The position numbers and the translations under genes were made by a program. From assembly GCA_030715135.1 (NCBI GenBank), contig JAUYVH010000003.1, positions 20,371 through 84,370 on the forward strand: DNA of 64,000 nt, in the 5' to 3' direction. The stretch comes from Keguizhuia sedimenti (GTDB lineage: Bacteria; Pseudomonadota; Gammaproteobacteria; Burkholderiales; Burkholderiaceae_D). Positions 30,291-40,798 of the stretch are shown piece by piece. The notes beneath the pieces are model-generated. The model saw only the letters and a list, made by a program, of their open reading frames with translations, was not told the DNA's origin and did not search any database. How positions within the stretch are numbered: position 1 is the first letter of the stretch; each line of letters opens with the position of its first letter.

Positions 30291-30367
30291 ATTAGCCCGC
30301 TATTTTACTCCGCTTTAATACCTTTGTTCAACGGACAATTCGCGTAAATTCATTACGGCGGGCAAAT

Positions 30368-30775
30368 TTATTTTGGTATCTCGCTGGATTGCCCGGCAGT
30401 ACCTTGAGACGGCACGGATTTGCCTTGTGTTCCAGCCGGATTCTGGTTTGCAGGAACAGGAATTGAAGGATCCACCGGCGCATTAGCAGGTGCCGCAGAT
30501 GCTGGCAATCTATCCATCACCCCTATACTTTCTGCAGGACGGTTACTAATGAATGCCAATGCCAGCGTAGCGGCGAAAAACAAGACCGCAGCGGCACCCG
30601 TCGACTTTGAAAGGAAATTGGATGAACCGGTCGCACCGAACAGGCTCCCTGAAGCGCCGGAGCCGAATGCCGCACCCATGTCCGCGCCTTTACCATGCTG
30701 CAATAGCACCAGGCCAATGATTGCAAGCGCGGAAAGCACCTGAACAACAACAATAATTGTGAAAAACGTATTCAT
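30368..30775 (-). CDS. secG: Preprotein translocase subunit SecG
   Basis: Two-helix inner-membrane subunit of the SecYEG protein-export channel, 135 residues. The first helix is near the N-terminus (IIVVVQVLSALAIIGLVLLQ). The conserved linker HGKGADMGAAFGSGASGSLFG follows (20-residue core), then the second helix (AAAVLFFAATLALAFI). The last 50 residues are a Pro/Ala/Ser-rich tail typical of the betaproteobacterial form. It lies between tpiA and tRNA-Leu. Confidence 0.95.
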   Translation of the reverse strand: MNTFFTIIVVVQVLSALAIIGLVLLQHGKGADMGAAFGSGASGSLFGATGSSNFLSKSTGAAAVLFFAATLALAFISNRPAESIGVMDRLPASAAPANAPVDPSIPVPANQNPAGTQGKSVPSQGTAGQSSEIPK

Positions 30776-30821
30776 TACATCGATTCCTATCGAATTACAG
30801 GATTAAGCACATCGCTCGCAA

Positions 30822-31568
30822 TCAAACAGCGTGAATGATTGCCAGAAATTCATTTGCCTTTAACGAAGCACCGCCAATTAATCCGCCGTCAATATCGGGC
30901 ATGAAAAACAGTTCTTCCGCATTGTCAGGCTTGACGCTGCCACCATATAAAATGCGGACTGAAGCCGCCGCGCCTGCGTTTTTCTCGGCGATTTTCCGAC
31001 GCAATAAAGCGTGGATTTCCTGAGCCATTTCCGGCGTCGCCGTCTTGCCGGTCCCGATTGCCCATACCGGCTCATATGCCACGATAATATCTGCCACCTG
31101 TTCGGGGCTGATCTGCCCAAGTACCGCTTCGATTTGCGCCGATACGATCTCGGCCGTCATGCCGGCTTCCCGGTGCGGCAGAGTCTCGCCGACACAGACT
31201 ATCGGTGTTAACCGATTTGCGAGCGCACGCACAACTTTTTTAGCGACCTGCTCATCATGCTCTGCATGATAAGAGCGACGCTCCGAATGTCCCACAATGA
31301 CATATGAACAATCGAAATCCCGCAGCATCTCGGCAGACACTTCGCCAGTGAATGCGCCGGCCGCATGCATGGAAATATCCTGAGCACCCCAACCTATAGC
31401 AGTTCCTGCAAGTATCGCCTGGCATTGTTGAAGATAAGGTGCAGGCGGGCAAACCACAACCTCACAATTATTGACTTGAAGTTTGGATTTGACTTCTTCA
31501 AGCAAAATCCGGTTTGCCTGAAGACTGCCATTCATTTTCCAGTTGCCGGCGACTAGTTTGCGACGCAT
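30822..31568 (-). CDS. tpiA: Triosephosphate isomerase
   Basis: Interconverts dihydroxyacetone phosphate and glyceraldehyde-3-phosphate in glycolysis and gluconeogenesis. It is 248 residues, a full TIM barrel. Active-site features: Asn and Lys in AGNWKMNG, His in VIGHSERR, the catalytic Glu in [13 protein letters not shown], and the phosphate loop [10 protein letters not shown]. It precedes secG by 46 bases. Confidence 0.98.
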   Translation of the reverse strand: MRRKLVAGNWKMNGSLQANRILLEEVKSKLQVNNCEVVVCPPAPYLQQCQAILAGTAIGWGAQDISMHAAGAFTGEVSAEMLRDFDCSYVIVGHSERRSYHAEHDEQVAKKVVRALANRLTPIVCVGETLPHREAGMTAEIVSAQIEAVLGQISPEQVADIIVAYEPVWAIGTGKTATPEMAQEIHALLRRKIAEKNAGAAASVRILYGGSVKPDNAEELFFMPDIDGGLIGGASLKANEFLAIIHAV

Positions 31569-31768
31569 ATCATCTCGAAATTTTATTAACCCGCGATTTT
31601 AGCGCGCCTCTGTCAGGACGGTCAAACCAAGAGGAAGGATAAAAAGACAAGCCTCATAAAATCTCCTGAAAAACCATTTCACGAGTAGGCTCAAATTGCC
31701 TCTTTACGGCTCGATTGAATCACATCAATCGGAGTTGACGAACCGGATCACATCCGGGCTGCCGGCCA

Positions 31769-31798
31769 TATATCCGCGTGGCATTCCACGCGGATATA
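31769..31798. repeat. 13-bp perfect stem-loop downstream of pnp
   Basis: TATATCCGCGTGG at 31769-31781 is exactly complementary to 31786-31798, with a 4-base loop. It begins 15 bases after the pnp stop codon. There is no U-run on the minus strand, so it may be a 3' end-protecting or processing structure, or a Rho-linked terminator, rather than a standard intrinsic terminator. Confidence 0.75.
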
Positions 31799-31812
31799 CA
31801 GAACACAAGCAC

Positions 31813-33948
31813 TTACTGAGGCTGCGCTTCCGCGGCTTGCCCCTCTTCCTCGGCAACCGCTGCTTTCATGGACAACTTCAAGCGTCCGCGGTCATCCGTC
31901 TCCAGGACCTTGACGCGTACCTGCTGACCTTCCTTCAGGTAATCGGCAACGGCGTTGACGCGCTCGTTGGCAATCTGGCTAATATGGAGCAAGCCATCCT
32001 TGCCGGGCAATACCTGAACGATTGCGCCGAAGTCGAGCAGCTTCAGAACCGTGCCGTCATACACTTTTCCGACTTCGACCGAAGCAGTCAATTCCTCGAT
32101 GCGACGCTTGGCTTCCTGCCCTGCTGCCGCATCGACGGAGGCAATGGTTACCACGCCTTCGTCGGTGATATCGATCTGCGTACCCGTTTCTTCGGTCAGC
32201 GCACGAATCACGGCACCGCCCTTACCGATCACGTCACGGATTTTTTCCGGATTGATCTTGATGGTGATCATACGGGGAGCGAAGTTGGACAATTCGGCTT
32301 TGCCTTGAGGTACGGCTTCCTGCATTTTGCCAAGGATATGCATACGGCCTTCTTTTGCCTGGGCCAATGCAACCTGCATGATTTCCTTGGTGATGCCCTG
32401 GATCTTGATATCCATCTGCAGTGCGGTAATCCCGTTGGCAGTACCCGCGACCTTGAAGTCCATGTCGCCGAGGTGATCTTCATCACCCAGAATATCGGAC
32501 AGAACGGCAAACTTGTTGCCTTCCTTGATCAAGCCCATCGCAATGCCTGCAACGTGCGATTTCATCGGCACGCCTGCATCCATCAATGCCAGGCAGCCAC
32601 CGCACACCGATGCCATCGAGGATGACCCGTTCGACTCGGTGATTTCCGAAACCAGACGTACCGAATAACCGAACTCTTCAGCGGATGGCAAGGCAGCCGC
32701 CAAGGCGCGCTTGGCCAGGCGTCCGTGGCCGATTTCGCGGCGCTTCGGTGTTCCGACACGGCCCGTTTCGCCGGTAGCGAACGGAGGCATGTTGTAATGA
32801 AGCATGAAGCGGTCGGAGTACTCGCCCATCAATGCATCGATCTTTTGCTCATCGCGCGCAGTGCCGAGGGTCGCAACCACCAGTGCCTGCGTTTCACCAC
32901 GGGTGAACAAGGCCGAGCCGTGCGTACGCGGCAGGACGCTGGTGCGAATCGAAATCGGGCGCACAGTGCGGGTATCGCGACCGTCGATGCGGGGTTCGCC
33001 TTCAAGAATCTGCGACCGGACGATCTTGGCTTCCAGATCGAACAGGATGCTGCCGACTTCCGCTGAATCCGGTGCCGAGGATCCCGCGGCAGCCGCTTCT
33101 GCGGCCAATGCAGCACTAACCGTGGCGGAAACATCGTTCAGCTTGGCGGTACGTGCCTGCTTGTCCTTGGTTTGATATGCTGCGCGCAGATTCGCGTCTG
33201 CCAGTTGGGTCACACGGGCGATCAGGGATTCGTTCTTTGCTGCCGGACTCCATTGCACTTCCGGCTTGCCGCCATCGCGGACCAGGTCATGGATCGCATC
33301 GATTACCGCCTTCATCTGATCATGGCCGAATACGACCGCGCCCAGCATGATTTCCTCGGACAGCTGGTTGGCTTCGGATTCCACCATCAGCACTGCCTGC
33401 TCGGTACCTGCAACAACCAGGTCCATCTGCGACTTCGTCATTTGCGAGGCGGTCGGGTTCAACACATATTGGCCATCAATGTAGGCGACGCGCGCTGCAC
33501 CCAGCGGGCCGTTGAATGGAATACCTGCAACGCATAAGGCTGCCGAAGCGCCAATCATCGAAGGGATATCCGGATCGATCTCGGGATTCACGGACAGGAC
33601 ATGGACGATGACCTGCACTTCATTCAGGTAACCTTCCGGAAACAGCGGACGAATCGGACGATCGATCAGACGGGAGGTCAGGGTTTCCTTTTCGGAAGGA
33701 CGGCCTTCACGCTTGAAGAAGCCGCCCGGAATACGTCCTGCCGCATAGCTCTTTTCGACGTAATCGACGGTCAAAGGGAAAAAATCCTGGCCAGGCTTTG
33801 CATCCTTGCGTGCCACAACGGTTGCCAGCACGACGGTGTCTTCCATCGATACCATGACTGCGCCGGTTGCCTGGCGAGCGATTTCACCTGTCTCCAAGGT
33901 GATTTGATGCTGACCGTACTGAAACGTTTTGGTGACTTTATTAAACAC
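31813..33948 (-). CDS. pnp: Polyribonucleotide nucleotidyltransferase (PNPase)
   Basis: Phosphorolytic 3'-5' exoribonuclease of the RNA degradosome, 711 residues. In order: the first RNase PH domain ([20 protein letters not shown]), an all-helical linker, the second RNase PH domain ([31 protein letters not shown] with catalytic acids), the KH domain with GKGG ([20 protein letters not shown]), and a C-terminal S1 domain ([19 protein letters not shown]). It is downstream of rpsO as in most proteobacteria, with a strong hairpin between. Confidence 0.98.
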   Translation of the reverse strand: MFNKVTKTFQYGQHQITLETGEIARQATGAVMVSMEDTVVLATVVARKDAKPGQDFFPLTVDYVEKSYAAGRIPGGFFKREGRPSEKETLTSRLIDRPIRPLFPEGYLNEVQVIVHVLSVNPEIDPDIPSMIGASAALCVAGIPFNGPLGAARVAYIDGQYVLNPTASQMTKSQMDLVVAGTEQAVLMVESEANQLSEEIMLGAVVFGHDQMKAVIDAIHDLVRDGGKPEVQWSPAAKNESLIARVTQLADANLRAAYQTKDKQARTAKLNDVSATVSAALAAEAAAAGSSAPDSAEVGSILFDLEAKIVRSQILEGEPRIDGRDTRTVRPISIRTSVLPRTHGSALFTRGETQALVVATLGTARDEQKIDALMGEYSDRFMLHYNMPPFATGETGRVGTPKRREIGHGRLAKRALAAALPSAEEFGYSVRLVSEITESNGSSSMASVCGGCLALMDAGVPMKSHVAGIAMGLIKEGNKFAVLSDILGDEDHLGDMDFKVAGTANGITALQMDIKIQGITKEIMQVALAQAKEGRMHILGKMQEAVPQGKAELSNFAPRMITIKINPEKIRDVIGKGGAVIRALTEETGTQIDITDEGVVTIASVDAAAGQEAKRRIEELTASVEVGKVYDGTVLKLLDFGAIVQVLPGKDGLLHISQIANERVNAVADYLKEGQQVRVKVLETDDRGRLKLSMKAAVAEEEGQAAEAQPQ

Positions 33949-34080
33949 GGTATTTCCTTTCTATTTTTGCCGACAGAGTTTCAGGCGCTGTCGTTCACCT
34001 CACCACGGATAGCCGCAAAACACAGCGGACCATCTTTTATTGCAATACTGCCTTGTTTACTTCAAACCGCAAATGAACAA

Positions 34081-34112
34081 AATGCCTGCATCAGCTTTCT
34101 GATGCAGGCATT
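34081..34112 (-). terminator. Hairpin between rpsO and pnp
   Basis: A 14-bp perfect stem pairs 34081-34094 with 34099-34112 across a 4-base loop. On the minus strand it is followed by TTG after the terminal TT, giving a short U run. This matches the position of the partial rpsO terminator and RNase III processing region of the E. coli rpsO-pnp operon. The processing role is inferred from that precedent. Confidence 0.75.
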
Positions 34113-34143
34113 CCGATCTATAACCTGAAATAAAACAACGAAA

Positions 34144-34413
34144 TTACTTACGCAGACCGAGCTTCTCGATCAGGGCGCGATAGCGGTTTGCATCTTTACC
34201 CTTGAGATACGAAAGCAGACTCTTGCGGCGATTGACCATCATGATCAAGCCGCGGCGGGAGTGGTGATCCTTCGCGTGGGCTTTGAAATGGCCGTTCAAC
34301 TCGTTAATACGAGCGGTCAACAATGCGACCTGAACTTCCGGAGATCCGGTGTCGTTGGTGCTGCGTGCGTTATCCGCGATAATCGCGGCTTTTGCGCTTT
34401 TTTCTACTGACAT
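34144..34413 (-). CDS. rpsO: 30S ribosomal protein S15
   Basis: Binds 16S rRNA helices in the platform and forms an intersubunit bridge. It is 89 residues. The core [39 protein letters not shown] and the end [13 protein letters not shown] are diagnostic. It is first of the rpsO-pnp pair. Confidence 0.98.
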   Translation of the reverse strand: MSVEKSAKAAIIADNARSTNDTGSPEVQVALLTARINELNGHFKAHAKDHHSRRGLIMMVNRRKSLLSYLKGKDANRYRALIEKLGLRK

Positions 34414-34474
34414 GATTTACCTTTCACATGCGGTGCGTGGAGTCACAACCCCTGTACACCGTGAACAAACAATT

Positions 34475-34496
34475 AAAAAAACCGGTCAAAATGACC
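34475..34496 (-). promoter_or_regulatory. Small hairpin with U-run in the rpsO leader
   Basis: Minus-strand GGTCA and TGACC form a 5-bp stem with a 3-base loop followed by about seven U residues, 62 bases upstream of the rpsO start. It could be a weak terminator of an upstream transcript or an attenuator in the rpsO leader. The evidence is structural only. Confidence 0.35.
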
Positions 34497-34521
34497 AGAC
34501 GCGCAGTATATAGGAAATATC

Positions 34522-35082
34522 ATGCGGATTCAAACACTTAGGCATCTTCCACCTGTTTTCCCCATGCAATTTATGAAAAAGGCCTTATGGATCGCGTTTT
34601 TGGGAATTTTCCTCAGCGCTTGCGCCGGCATAGGCAGCCGGGCAGTCGCAACCGGCGAATCCGAAAGCCAGGTAATCAGCAAACTTGGAAATCCGACTAA
34701 TATTTACAAGGAAGGCACGTCTCGTTTGCTTGAATACAAGACGGGACCTTGGGGGCAAAGAACTTATATTGCGCGTATCGGGCCGGACGGAAAGCTTGTT
34801 TCTTATGAACAGGTGCTTACCAATGAGAAATTTGCTAGCATCGCGGTCGGCAGTGCGACAAAGGACGATGTCTTGCGGCGCGTGGGAAGCCCCAGCGAAA
34901 CCTCTTATTTATCTCTCAAGAACCTTGAAGTCTGGTCGTATCCATATAAGGAAAGCGACACCTGGAATTCCGTGATGCATGTGCATTTCGATCAGCGAGG
35001 CATTGTGCATAGCCTGCAGAGCGGCCCTGATTTGCGCTTCGATGCGGACAGGCGCTGGCCCTTCGGGATGATCGGTCTATAG
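34522..35082 (+). CDS. Outer-membrane lipoprotein, BamE/SmpA-like fold
   Basis: A secreted lipoprotein: the hydrophobic segment ALWIAFLGIFLSAC ends in a lipobox (L-S-A-C), giving a lipidated cysteine. The mature part contains two repeats resembling the BamE/OmlA fold: VATGESESQVISKLGNPTN and IAVGSATKDDVLRRVGSPSE, each followed by a Tyr/Trp-rich strand. Function is unknown; such proteins often support the outer membrane. The ATG at 34522 has an AGGAAA site, but it makes a long n-region; the ATG at 34573 (MKKALWIAF) would give a more usual signal peptide. Confidence 0.7.
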   Translation: MRIQTLRHLPPVFPMQFMKKALWIAFLGIFLSACAGIGSRAVATGESESQVISKLGNPTNIYKEGTSRLLEYKTGPWGQRTYIARIGPDGKLVSYEQVLTNEKFASIAVGSATKDDVLRRVGSPSETSYLSLKNLEVWSYPYKESDTWNSVMHVHFDQRGIVHSLQSGPDLRFDADRRWPFGMIGL

Positions 35083-35221
35083 CCGGCGTTTGCGCGATGC
35101 GGGTATCTGAACAGGCCAAGTATGCCGAACACATCCCGTTACCCAAGCATTAGCTTCGCATGAGGCTGTCCGTCAGCCGTTTTATGCCGATCGGACAAGA
35201 GCGCTCATTCGTTAAACGCAT

Positions 35222-36760
35222 TCAGAGCTGCGGATTCAGTTTTTCCGCATTTGCGTGAAGCTTGTTCAATGCAGACAGATATGCCTTTGCGGACGCAACG
35301 ACGATATCCAGATCCGCGCCTACACCGTTAACGATACGTCCCGACTTCGCAAGTCTCATCGTTACCTCACCTTGCGATTGCGTCCCGGTTGTAATCGCAT
35401 TGACGGAAAACAGCAGCAATTCAGCACCGCTTGCGACATGTCCTTCGATGGCGTTGACGATTGCATCGACCGGGCCGTTGCCCGTTCCTTCACAAACAAT
35501 TTCCTTGCCGTCGACGGAGACTGCGACTTTAGCGGAGGGACGCCCGCCTGTTTCCGAATGCTGCGACAGGGAGACGAACCTGAAATGTTCCCGCTTATGT
35601 GCGTGCTGTTCATCGGCGACTAATGCCATGATGTCTTCATCGAAAATTTCGGCTTTACGGTCCGCCAGTTCCTTGAATCGGACAAACGCGGCATCCATCC
35701 CCGCTTCGGAGTCCAGCATCACACCCAGCTCGTGCAAGCGCTGCTTGAATGCATTTCGCCCGGAAAGCTTTCCCAGCACAATCTTGTTCGCGGCCCAGCC
35801 GACATCTTCTGCGCGCATGATTTCATAGGTGTCGCGCGCCTTCAGCACACCATCCTGGTGAATGCCTGATGCGTGCGCGAAGGCATTGGCTCCGACAACG
35901 GACTTGTTCGGCTGCACGGGAAAACCGGTGATCTGCGTGACTAATTTTGAAGCCGGAACGAGCTGGGTAGTGTCCACGCCGACCTCCAGGTCGAAATAAT
36001 CCTTGCGCGTCCTGACTGCCATAACGATTTCTTCCAGGGCCGTGTTACCTGCGCGTTCGCCTAGGCCATTAATCGTGCATTCAACCTGACGTGCCCCGCC
36101 AATCTTGACGCCGGCCAGCGAATTGGCAACCGCCATTCCAAGATCGTTATGGCAATGCACGGACCATATCGCCTTATCGGAATTGGGAATGCGCTCGCGC
36201 AAACTCTTCAGCATATTTCCATACAATTCTGGAACAGCGTACCCGACTGTGTCGGCAAAATTGATCGTCGTTGCGCCTTCGTCTATCACGGTTTCCAGGA
36301 CGCGGCACAAAAAATCCATGTCCGACCGACTTCCATCTTCCGGGCTGAATTCCACATCGTCAGTAAACTGCCGCGCGAAGCGCACCGCCTGCCTCGCCTG
36401 TTCCCATACCTGATCCGCAGACATACGCAGCTTTTTCTCCATGTGCAGTGGGGAGGTCGCGATGAACGTATGGATGCGCTTTCTCGCGGCGGGTGCCAGT
36501 GCTTCGGCCGCACGGGAAATGTCCTTGTCGTTTGCACGCGATAACGAACATACGATGGAATCCTTGACCTGCGTCGCCACCGCCTTGATAGCGTCAAAGT
36601 CACCCTGCGAAGCCGCCGCAAAGCCAGCCTCGATTACATCGACTCTCAAACGTTCGAGCTGTTTTGCAATGAGGACTTTCTCATCCTTGCTCATTGCTGC
36701 GCCAGGCGACTGTTCTCCATCGCGCAAGGTCGTATCGAAGATGATGAGTTTGTCAGACAT
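35222..36760 (-). CDS. leuA: 2-isopropylmalate synthase
   Basis: First committed step of leucine synthesis: condenses acetyl-CoA with 2-oxoisovalerate. It is 512 residues. The N-terminal TIM barrel has the metal-binding [15 protein letters not shown] and the [16 protein letters not shown] motif. The C-terminal domain (about 390-500, ending with [20 protein letters not shown]) is the leucine feedback-regulatory region. It follows pssA with a 360-base gap, so it may have its own promoter. Confidence 0.97.
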   Translation of the reverse strand: MSDKLIIFDTTLRDGEQSPGAAMSKDEKVLIAKQLERLRVDVIEAGFAAASQGDFDAIKAVATQVKDSIVCSLSRANDKDISRAAEALAPAARKRIHTFIATSPLHMEKKLRMSADQVWEQARQAVRFARQFTDDVEFSPEDGSRSDMDFLCRVLETVIDEGATTINFADTVGYAVPELYGNMLKSLRERIPNSDKAIWSVHCHNDLGMAVANSLAGVKIGGARQVECTINGLGERAGNTALEEIVMAVRTRKDYFDLEVGVDTTQLVPASKLVTQITGFPVQPNKSVVGANAFAHASGIHQDGVLKARDTYEIMRAEDVGWAANKIVLGKLSGRNAFKQRLHELGVMLDSEAGMDAAFVRFKELADRKAEIFDEDIMALVADEQHAHKREHFRFVSLSQHSETGGRPSAKVAVSVDGKEIVCEGTGNGPVDAIVNAIEGHVASGAELLLFSVNAITTGTQSQGEVTMRLAKSGRIVNGVGADLDIVVASAKAYLSALNKLHANAEKLNPQL

Positions 36761-37120
36761 GGCGGCATTCCTTATAACCGTAAGACCGCGCCACTACAAC
36801 CTGCGCGCGGCGCATGCTGCATGACAGCTGAATATTCAAGCCGAAAATCAATATGACAATAAATAGCGATCAAAGATTCGGCAAATGATGGGGGAAACGC
36901 GCCTTCGCGCCTTAACTATTCGCGTAAGGCCGAGGCGCGTGATCTGTTTGGTCAATGAATGTGCAATGAGGCTTGCCGATGCAAGTAAAGATTATGCAGA
37001 ACCGCCCCTTTATTGCCATGAATTAACATTCACGCTGGGAGGCGGATATTGGCTGACAAGCGCTATTGAATTACGGGCAGTGCCGCCACGGTCGGCCCCA
37101 CTACCGGGACCGACGGGTGA
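36761..37120. other. pssA-leuA intergenic region with hairpins
   Basis: No gene recognised. A stem of GTCGGCCCC (37091-37099) with GGGACCGAC (37106-37114), containing one G-U pair on the minus strand, lies right after the pssA stop and may mark its 3' end. A two-tier hairpin lies at 36898-36939: CGCGCCT with AGGCGCG outside and GCCTTA with TAAGGC inside. It is in the likely leuA leader. It has no U tail, and no leucine-rich leader peptide was found. A 79-codon plus-strand frame (36885-37124) resembles nothing and is not called. Confidence 0.5.
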
Positions 37121-38020
37121 TTAATGCGAATTGCCTGCTTCCTTATTGTCCGGCTCAGTATTGGCCTGAACTATATTCACCGGCTTACCTTTGAAAAGAC
37201 GCCAGAGGTAGACTGCGTATCCGGAAAGTCCGTAAACGACGAACATGCCAAACAACACTTTCGGCGGATCGCTGGAGACGGCGACAAATACAAGCACAAT
37301 CAACAGCGCAGCGATGAAGGGCACCGATTTCCTCAGGTTGATATCCTTGAAGCTGTAGAACGGAACATTGGATACCATCGTCAGCCCGGCATACAAGGTG
37401 ATAATCCAGGATACGACACCGAGAGAAACACCGGCAATCCCCAGGTCTTCCATCAGCCACACGAACCCTGCCACCAGCGCCGCCGCCGCAGGACTGGGCA
37501 AGCCCTGGAAGTAGCGTTTATCGACTACGCCGATATTCGTGTTGAAGCGCGCGAGCCGCAATGCCGCCCCAGCGCAATAGACAAATGCCGCCAGCCAGCC
37601 CAGCTTACCCAAGCCCCGAAGCGACCATTCATAAATTACCAATGCCGGAGCTGCGCCAAAGGAAAGCATATCGGACAGGCTATCGTATTGCTCGCCGAAT
37701 TCGCTTTGCGTATTGGTCAGGCGGGCCACGCGTCCGTCCACGCTGTCCAGCATCATGGCTATGAATATTGCAATGGACGCGTGATCGAACTTCAGATTCA
37801 TTGCCATCACGATGGCATAAAAGCCGCAAAACAGGTTTGCGGTCGTAAACGCATTAGGCAGCAGGTAAATTCCCCGCCTGCGAGCCGCCGGTTTGATCGG
37901 CGCATCGCCCGCCATATCTTCTTCGTAAGGGGGTTGGCGCAAAATATTCTTGTTGAAATGCGGTGCCCTGCGGCGTGCATTTGCATTGATTTTTGGCTTG
38001 CGACGATTAAACACGACCAT
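37121..38020 (-). CDS. pssA: CDP-diacylglycerol-serine O-phosphatidyltransferase
   Basis: Inner-membrane enzyme that makes phosphatidylserine, the precursor of phosphatidylethanolamine. It is 299 residues. The CDP-alcohol phosphotransferase motif is intact (MLDSVDGRVARLTNTQSEFG then EQYDSLSD). It has about six to eight membrane helices after a basic 45-residue N-terminus (RRKPKINANARRRAP). The ATG at 38020 has an AGGAA site. The later ATG at residue 36 is possible but lacks such support. Confidence 0.94.
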   Translation of the reverse strand: MVVFNRRKPKINANARRRAPHFNKNILRQPPYEEDMAGDAPIKPAARRRGIYLLPNAFTTANLFCGFYAIVMAMNLKFDHASIAIFIAMMLDSVDGRVARLTNTQSEFGEQYDSLSDMLSFGAAPALVIYEWSLRGLGKLGWLAAFVYCAGAALRLARFNTNIGVVDKRYFQGLPSPAAAALVAGFVWLMEDLGIAGVSLGVVSWIITLYAGLTMVSNVPFYSFKDINLRKSVPFIAALLIVLVFVAVSSDPPKVLFGMFVVYGLSGYAVYLWRLFKGKPVNIVQANTEPDNKEAGNSH

Positions 38021-38242
38021 TGAAATTCCTTTTTAGGCCATTACTTTTAAGGAATAAATCTGTAATTCATTCGGTATGAAACTGCCGGAATTCGGTGTTG
38101 CTCTTGATTGTTGTTTTGTCGACTACCGTTTGCTCGACAAAAACAGAAAATTGAACAAACATCGTTTTTGAATTGCGGACCGATTCTGCAATGCTCGCCT
38201 ATTGTAGTCGAGCATTGGCCAAAAGCAATCCACGTGCCTTGC

Positions 38243-38992
38243 TTACTTGAATCGCACTTTTCCGACAATACGCAGATGCAAGGTGGTTTCACCGGGCTCG
38301 AAGCTTGGTTCTTCAACTTGAATTGCATCTTGAGCGGCAGACGCGCGCATGGTCATTTTGGTTGCCGCAGCTTCCTGCGGCGCATAGGCACCGGAGCCTT
38401 CAAAGTCCACCGTATCCAGAATCGCATCGTTCGGCGAACGTCCCATTGCCTTTGCGATCGCCTCGATGCGCTCAGTCAGATTGCCGTAGGCCGCTTCAAT
38501 GCGTTGCGCATCAAGCTGTCTCGCAGTCTTATCGGCCAACCCAAACTGCAGATTATTCAGCGCCAGCAATCGCTGTGTAGATGCCACCGTCTTGGGCAAA
38601 GCCTGCAGATTAGCTGTTTTCACTTCGAGGTACTGGCCGACACGCCAGCTTGAAGGAACGCGTGCCTTGGTAAGCGGACGCGGCTGGTCTTCGGGATAAA
38701 CAGGATATGTAAAGTAACCGTAAGTCTTTAATTGCGCCTGGGGATCTTCTTTCCTGATGATTTCCATGCCCTGCTTCATTTTCTGGTTGGTGCGCGAAGC
38801 GGCAAGTGCCTTGTCCTTGTCCTGTTCTTCCACCATCCAGATCACGCGTGCCTCATCGTTGGCTTGCGTGACTTCGCCGTCAGCCGGCACAATGACCATT
38901 GTTCCTGTGGTTGCCATCCTGTTTTGCGCATGAACCGAAATCGCCGCAGCACATAACAGCAGACCAAGTGTAAATTTTCGAAAATTACCCAT
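38243..38992 (-). CDS. SIMPL (DUF541) domain periplasmic protein
   Basis: A 249-residue exported protein. The ATG at 38992 is chosen for its GGAG site and the signal peptide it creates (MGNFRKFTLGLLLCAAAISV, cleavage after VHA); the frame is open 20 codons further. The mature protein shows the SIMPL/DUF541 pattern: GTMVIVPADGEVTQANDEARVI near the start (strand after signal), a long helical middle, LQFGLADKTARQLDAQRIEA, and paired final strands (TTLHLRIVGKVRFK). The family is periplasmic or outer-membrane associated, with no firm enzymatic role. Its position between pssA and ilvC is seen in related genomes. Confidence 0.8.
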   Translation of the reverse strand: MGNFRKFTLGLLLCAAAISVHAQNRMATTGTMVIVPADGEVTQANDEARVIWMVEEQDKDKALAASRTNQKMKQGMEIIRKEDPQAQLKTYGYFTYPVYPEDQPRPLTKARVPSSWRVGQYLEVKTANLQALPKTVASTQRLLALNNLQFGLADKTARQLDAQRIEAAYGNLTERIEAIAKAMGRSPNDAILDTVDFEGSGAYAPQEAAATKMTMRASAAQDAIQVEEPSFEPGETTLHLRIVGKVRFK

Positions 38993-39098
38993 GTCAGTCT
39001 CCAAAGAAAATGGGGCTACATCGTAGCCCCATTCATGCATCAACAAGCGCAAAGAAACTTTTCGTTACGCGCCACACTTTCGGATGGCAGAACCCACA

Positions 39099-39146
39099 TC
39101 AGCCCTTGCCCTGATCTACCAACTTGTTCTTGGCGATCCGAGGCAC
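39099..39146 (-). pseudogene. Duplicated remnant of the ilvC 3' end
   Basis: The minus strand encodes [15 protein letters not shown] followed by TGA, closely matching the true IlvC C-terminus [15 protein letters not shown] about 150 bases away. About 29 of 35 nucleotides also match. Only the last 15 codons or so survive. It points to a past tandem duplication or recombination at the ilvC 3' end. Confidence 0.75.
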
Positions 39147-39160
39147 GTGAAGCCGAAGTA

Positions 39161-39186
39161 GAAAGCTACACCTGCGTGTAGCTTTC
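39161..39186. repeat. 11-bp stem-loop after ilvC
   Basis: GAAAGCTACAC (39161-39171) is exactly complementary to 39176-39186, with a 4-base loop. It lacks a U-tract on the minus strand (TACTTCGG follows). It lies between the ilvC remnant and the 32-bp palindrome and may act in ilvC transcript ending or stability. Confidence 0.7.
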
Positions 39187-39193
39187 CGGCTGA

Positions 39194-39225
39194 ACGCAGC
39201 ATTCGCTTGCAAGCGAATGCTGCGT
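39194..39225. repeat. Perfect 32-bp palindrome downstream of ilvC
   Basis: The 16 bases ACGCAGCATTCGCTTG are followed immediately by their exact reverse complement, with no spacer, 25 bases after the ilvC stop codon. The chance of this arising at random is very small. It could fold as a cruciform or mRNA hairpin, or be a protein-binding site. Being in the 3' region, a transcript-end or processing role is the simplest reading. Confidence 0.85.
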
Positions 39226-39250
39226 GATGCCCGGATGCACTCTGGCAAGC

Positions 39251-40297
<1,047 letters not shown>

Positions 40298-40304
40298 TTA
40301 AAAA

Positions 40305-40796
40305 TTAAACCTTGAGGATGCGCTCGCCGCGGCCGATTCCGGAACCGCCGGTACGCACGGTTTCCAGGATCGAAGTACGTTCGATCGAATCGATAAACGC
40401 ATCCAGCTTGCCTTTGTTGCCGGTCAGCTCGATGGTGTACGACTTGTCGGTCACGTCGATGATGCGACCGCGGAAGATGTCGGCGGTCCGCTTGAGTTCT
40501 TCGCGCTCCTTGCCAACTGCGCGAACCTTGATCAGCATGAGTTCGCGTTCGATGAAAGGACCTTCGGTCAGATCCACCACTTTTACCACTTCGATCAGGC
40601 GGTTCAGATGCTTGGTGATCTGCTCGATCACGTCGTCGGAGCCGCTGGTGACGATAGTCATGCGAGAAAGCGTCGCATCCTCAGTCGGCGCGACCGTCAG
40701 GGTTTCAATATTGTAGCCGCGCGCGGAAAAAAGGCCGACTACGCGCGACAGGGCACCCGCTTCGTTTTCGAGCAATACGGAAATAATATGGCGCAT
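40305..40796 (-). CDS. ilvH: Acetolactate synthase small (regulatory) subunit
   Basis: Regulatory subunit giving valine feedback control of acetolactate synthase. It is 163 residues, the IlvH type. The N-terminal ACT domain has ISVLLENEAGALSRVVGLFSARGYNIETL (read in part), where valine binds, and the C-terminal domain ends TVRTGGSGIGRGERILKV. It begins 2 bases after the large subunit stop. Confidence 0.97.
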   Translation of the reverse strand: MRHIISVLLENEAGALSRVVGLFSARGYNIETLTVAPTEDATLSRMTIVTSGSDDVIEQITKHLNRLIEVVKVVDLTEGPFIERELMLIKVRAVGKEREELKRTADIFRGRIIDVTDKSYTIELTGNKGKLDAFIDSIERTSILETVRTGGSGIGRGERILKV

Positions 40797-40798
40797 GA

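Noticed and set aside
36885-37124. A 79-codon plus-strand frame in the pssA-leuA gap
   Set aside because: Arg-rich, unrelated to any family, no ribosome site, and it overlaps two hairpins.
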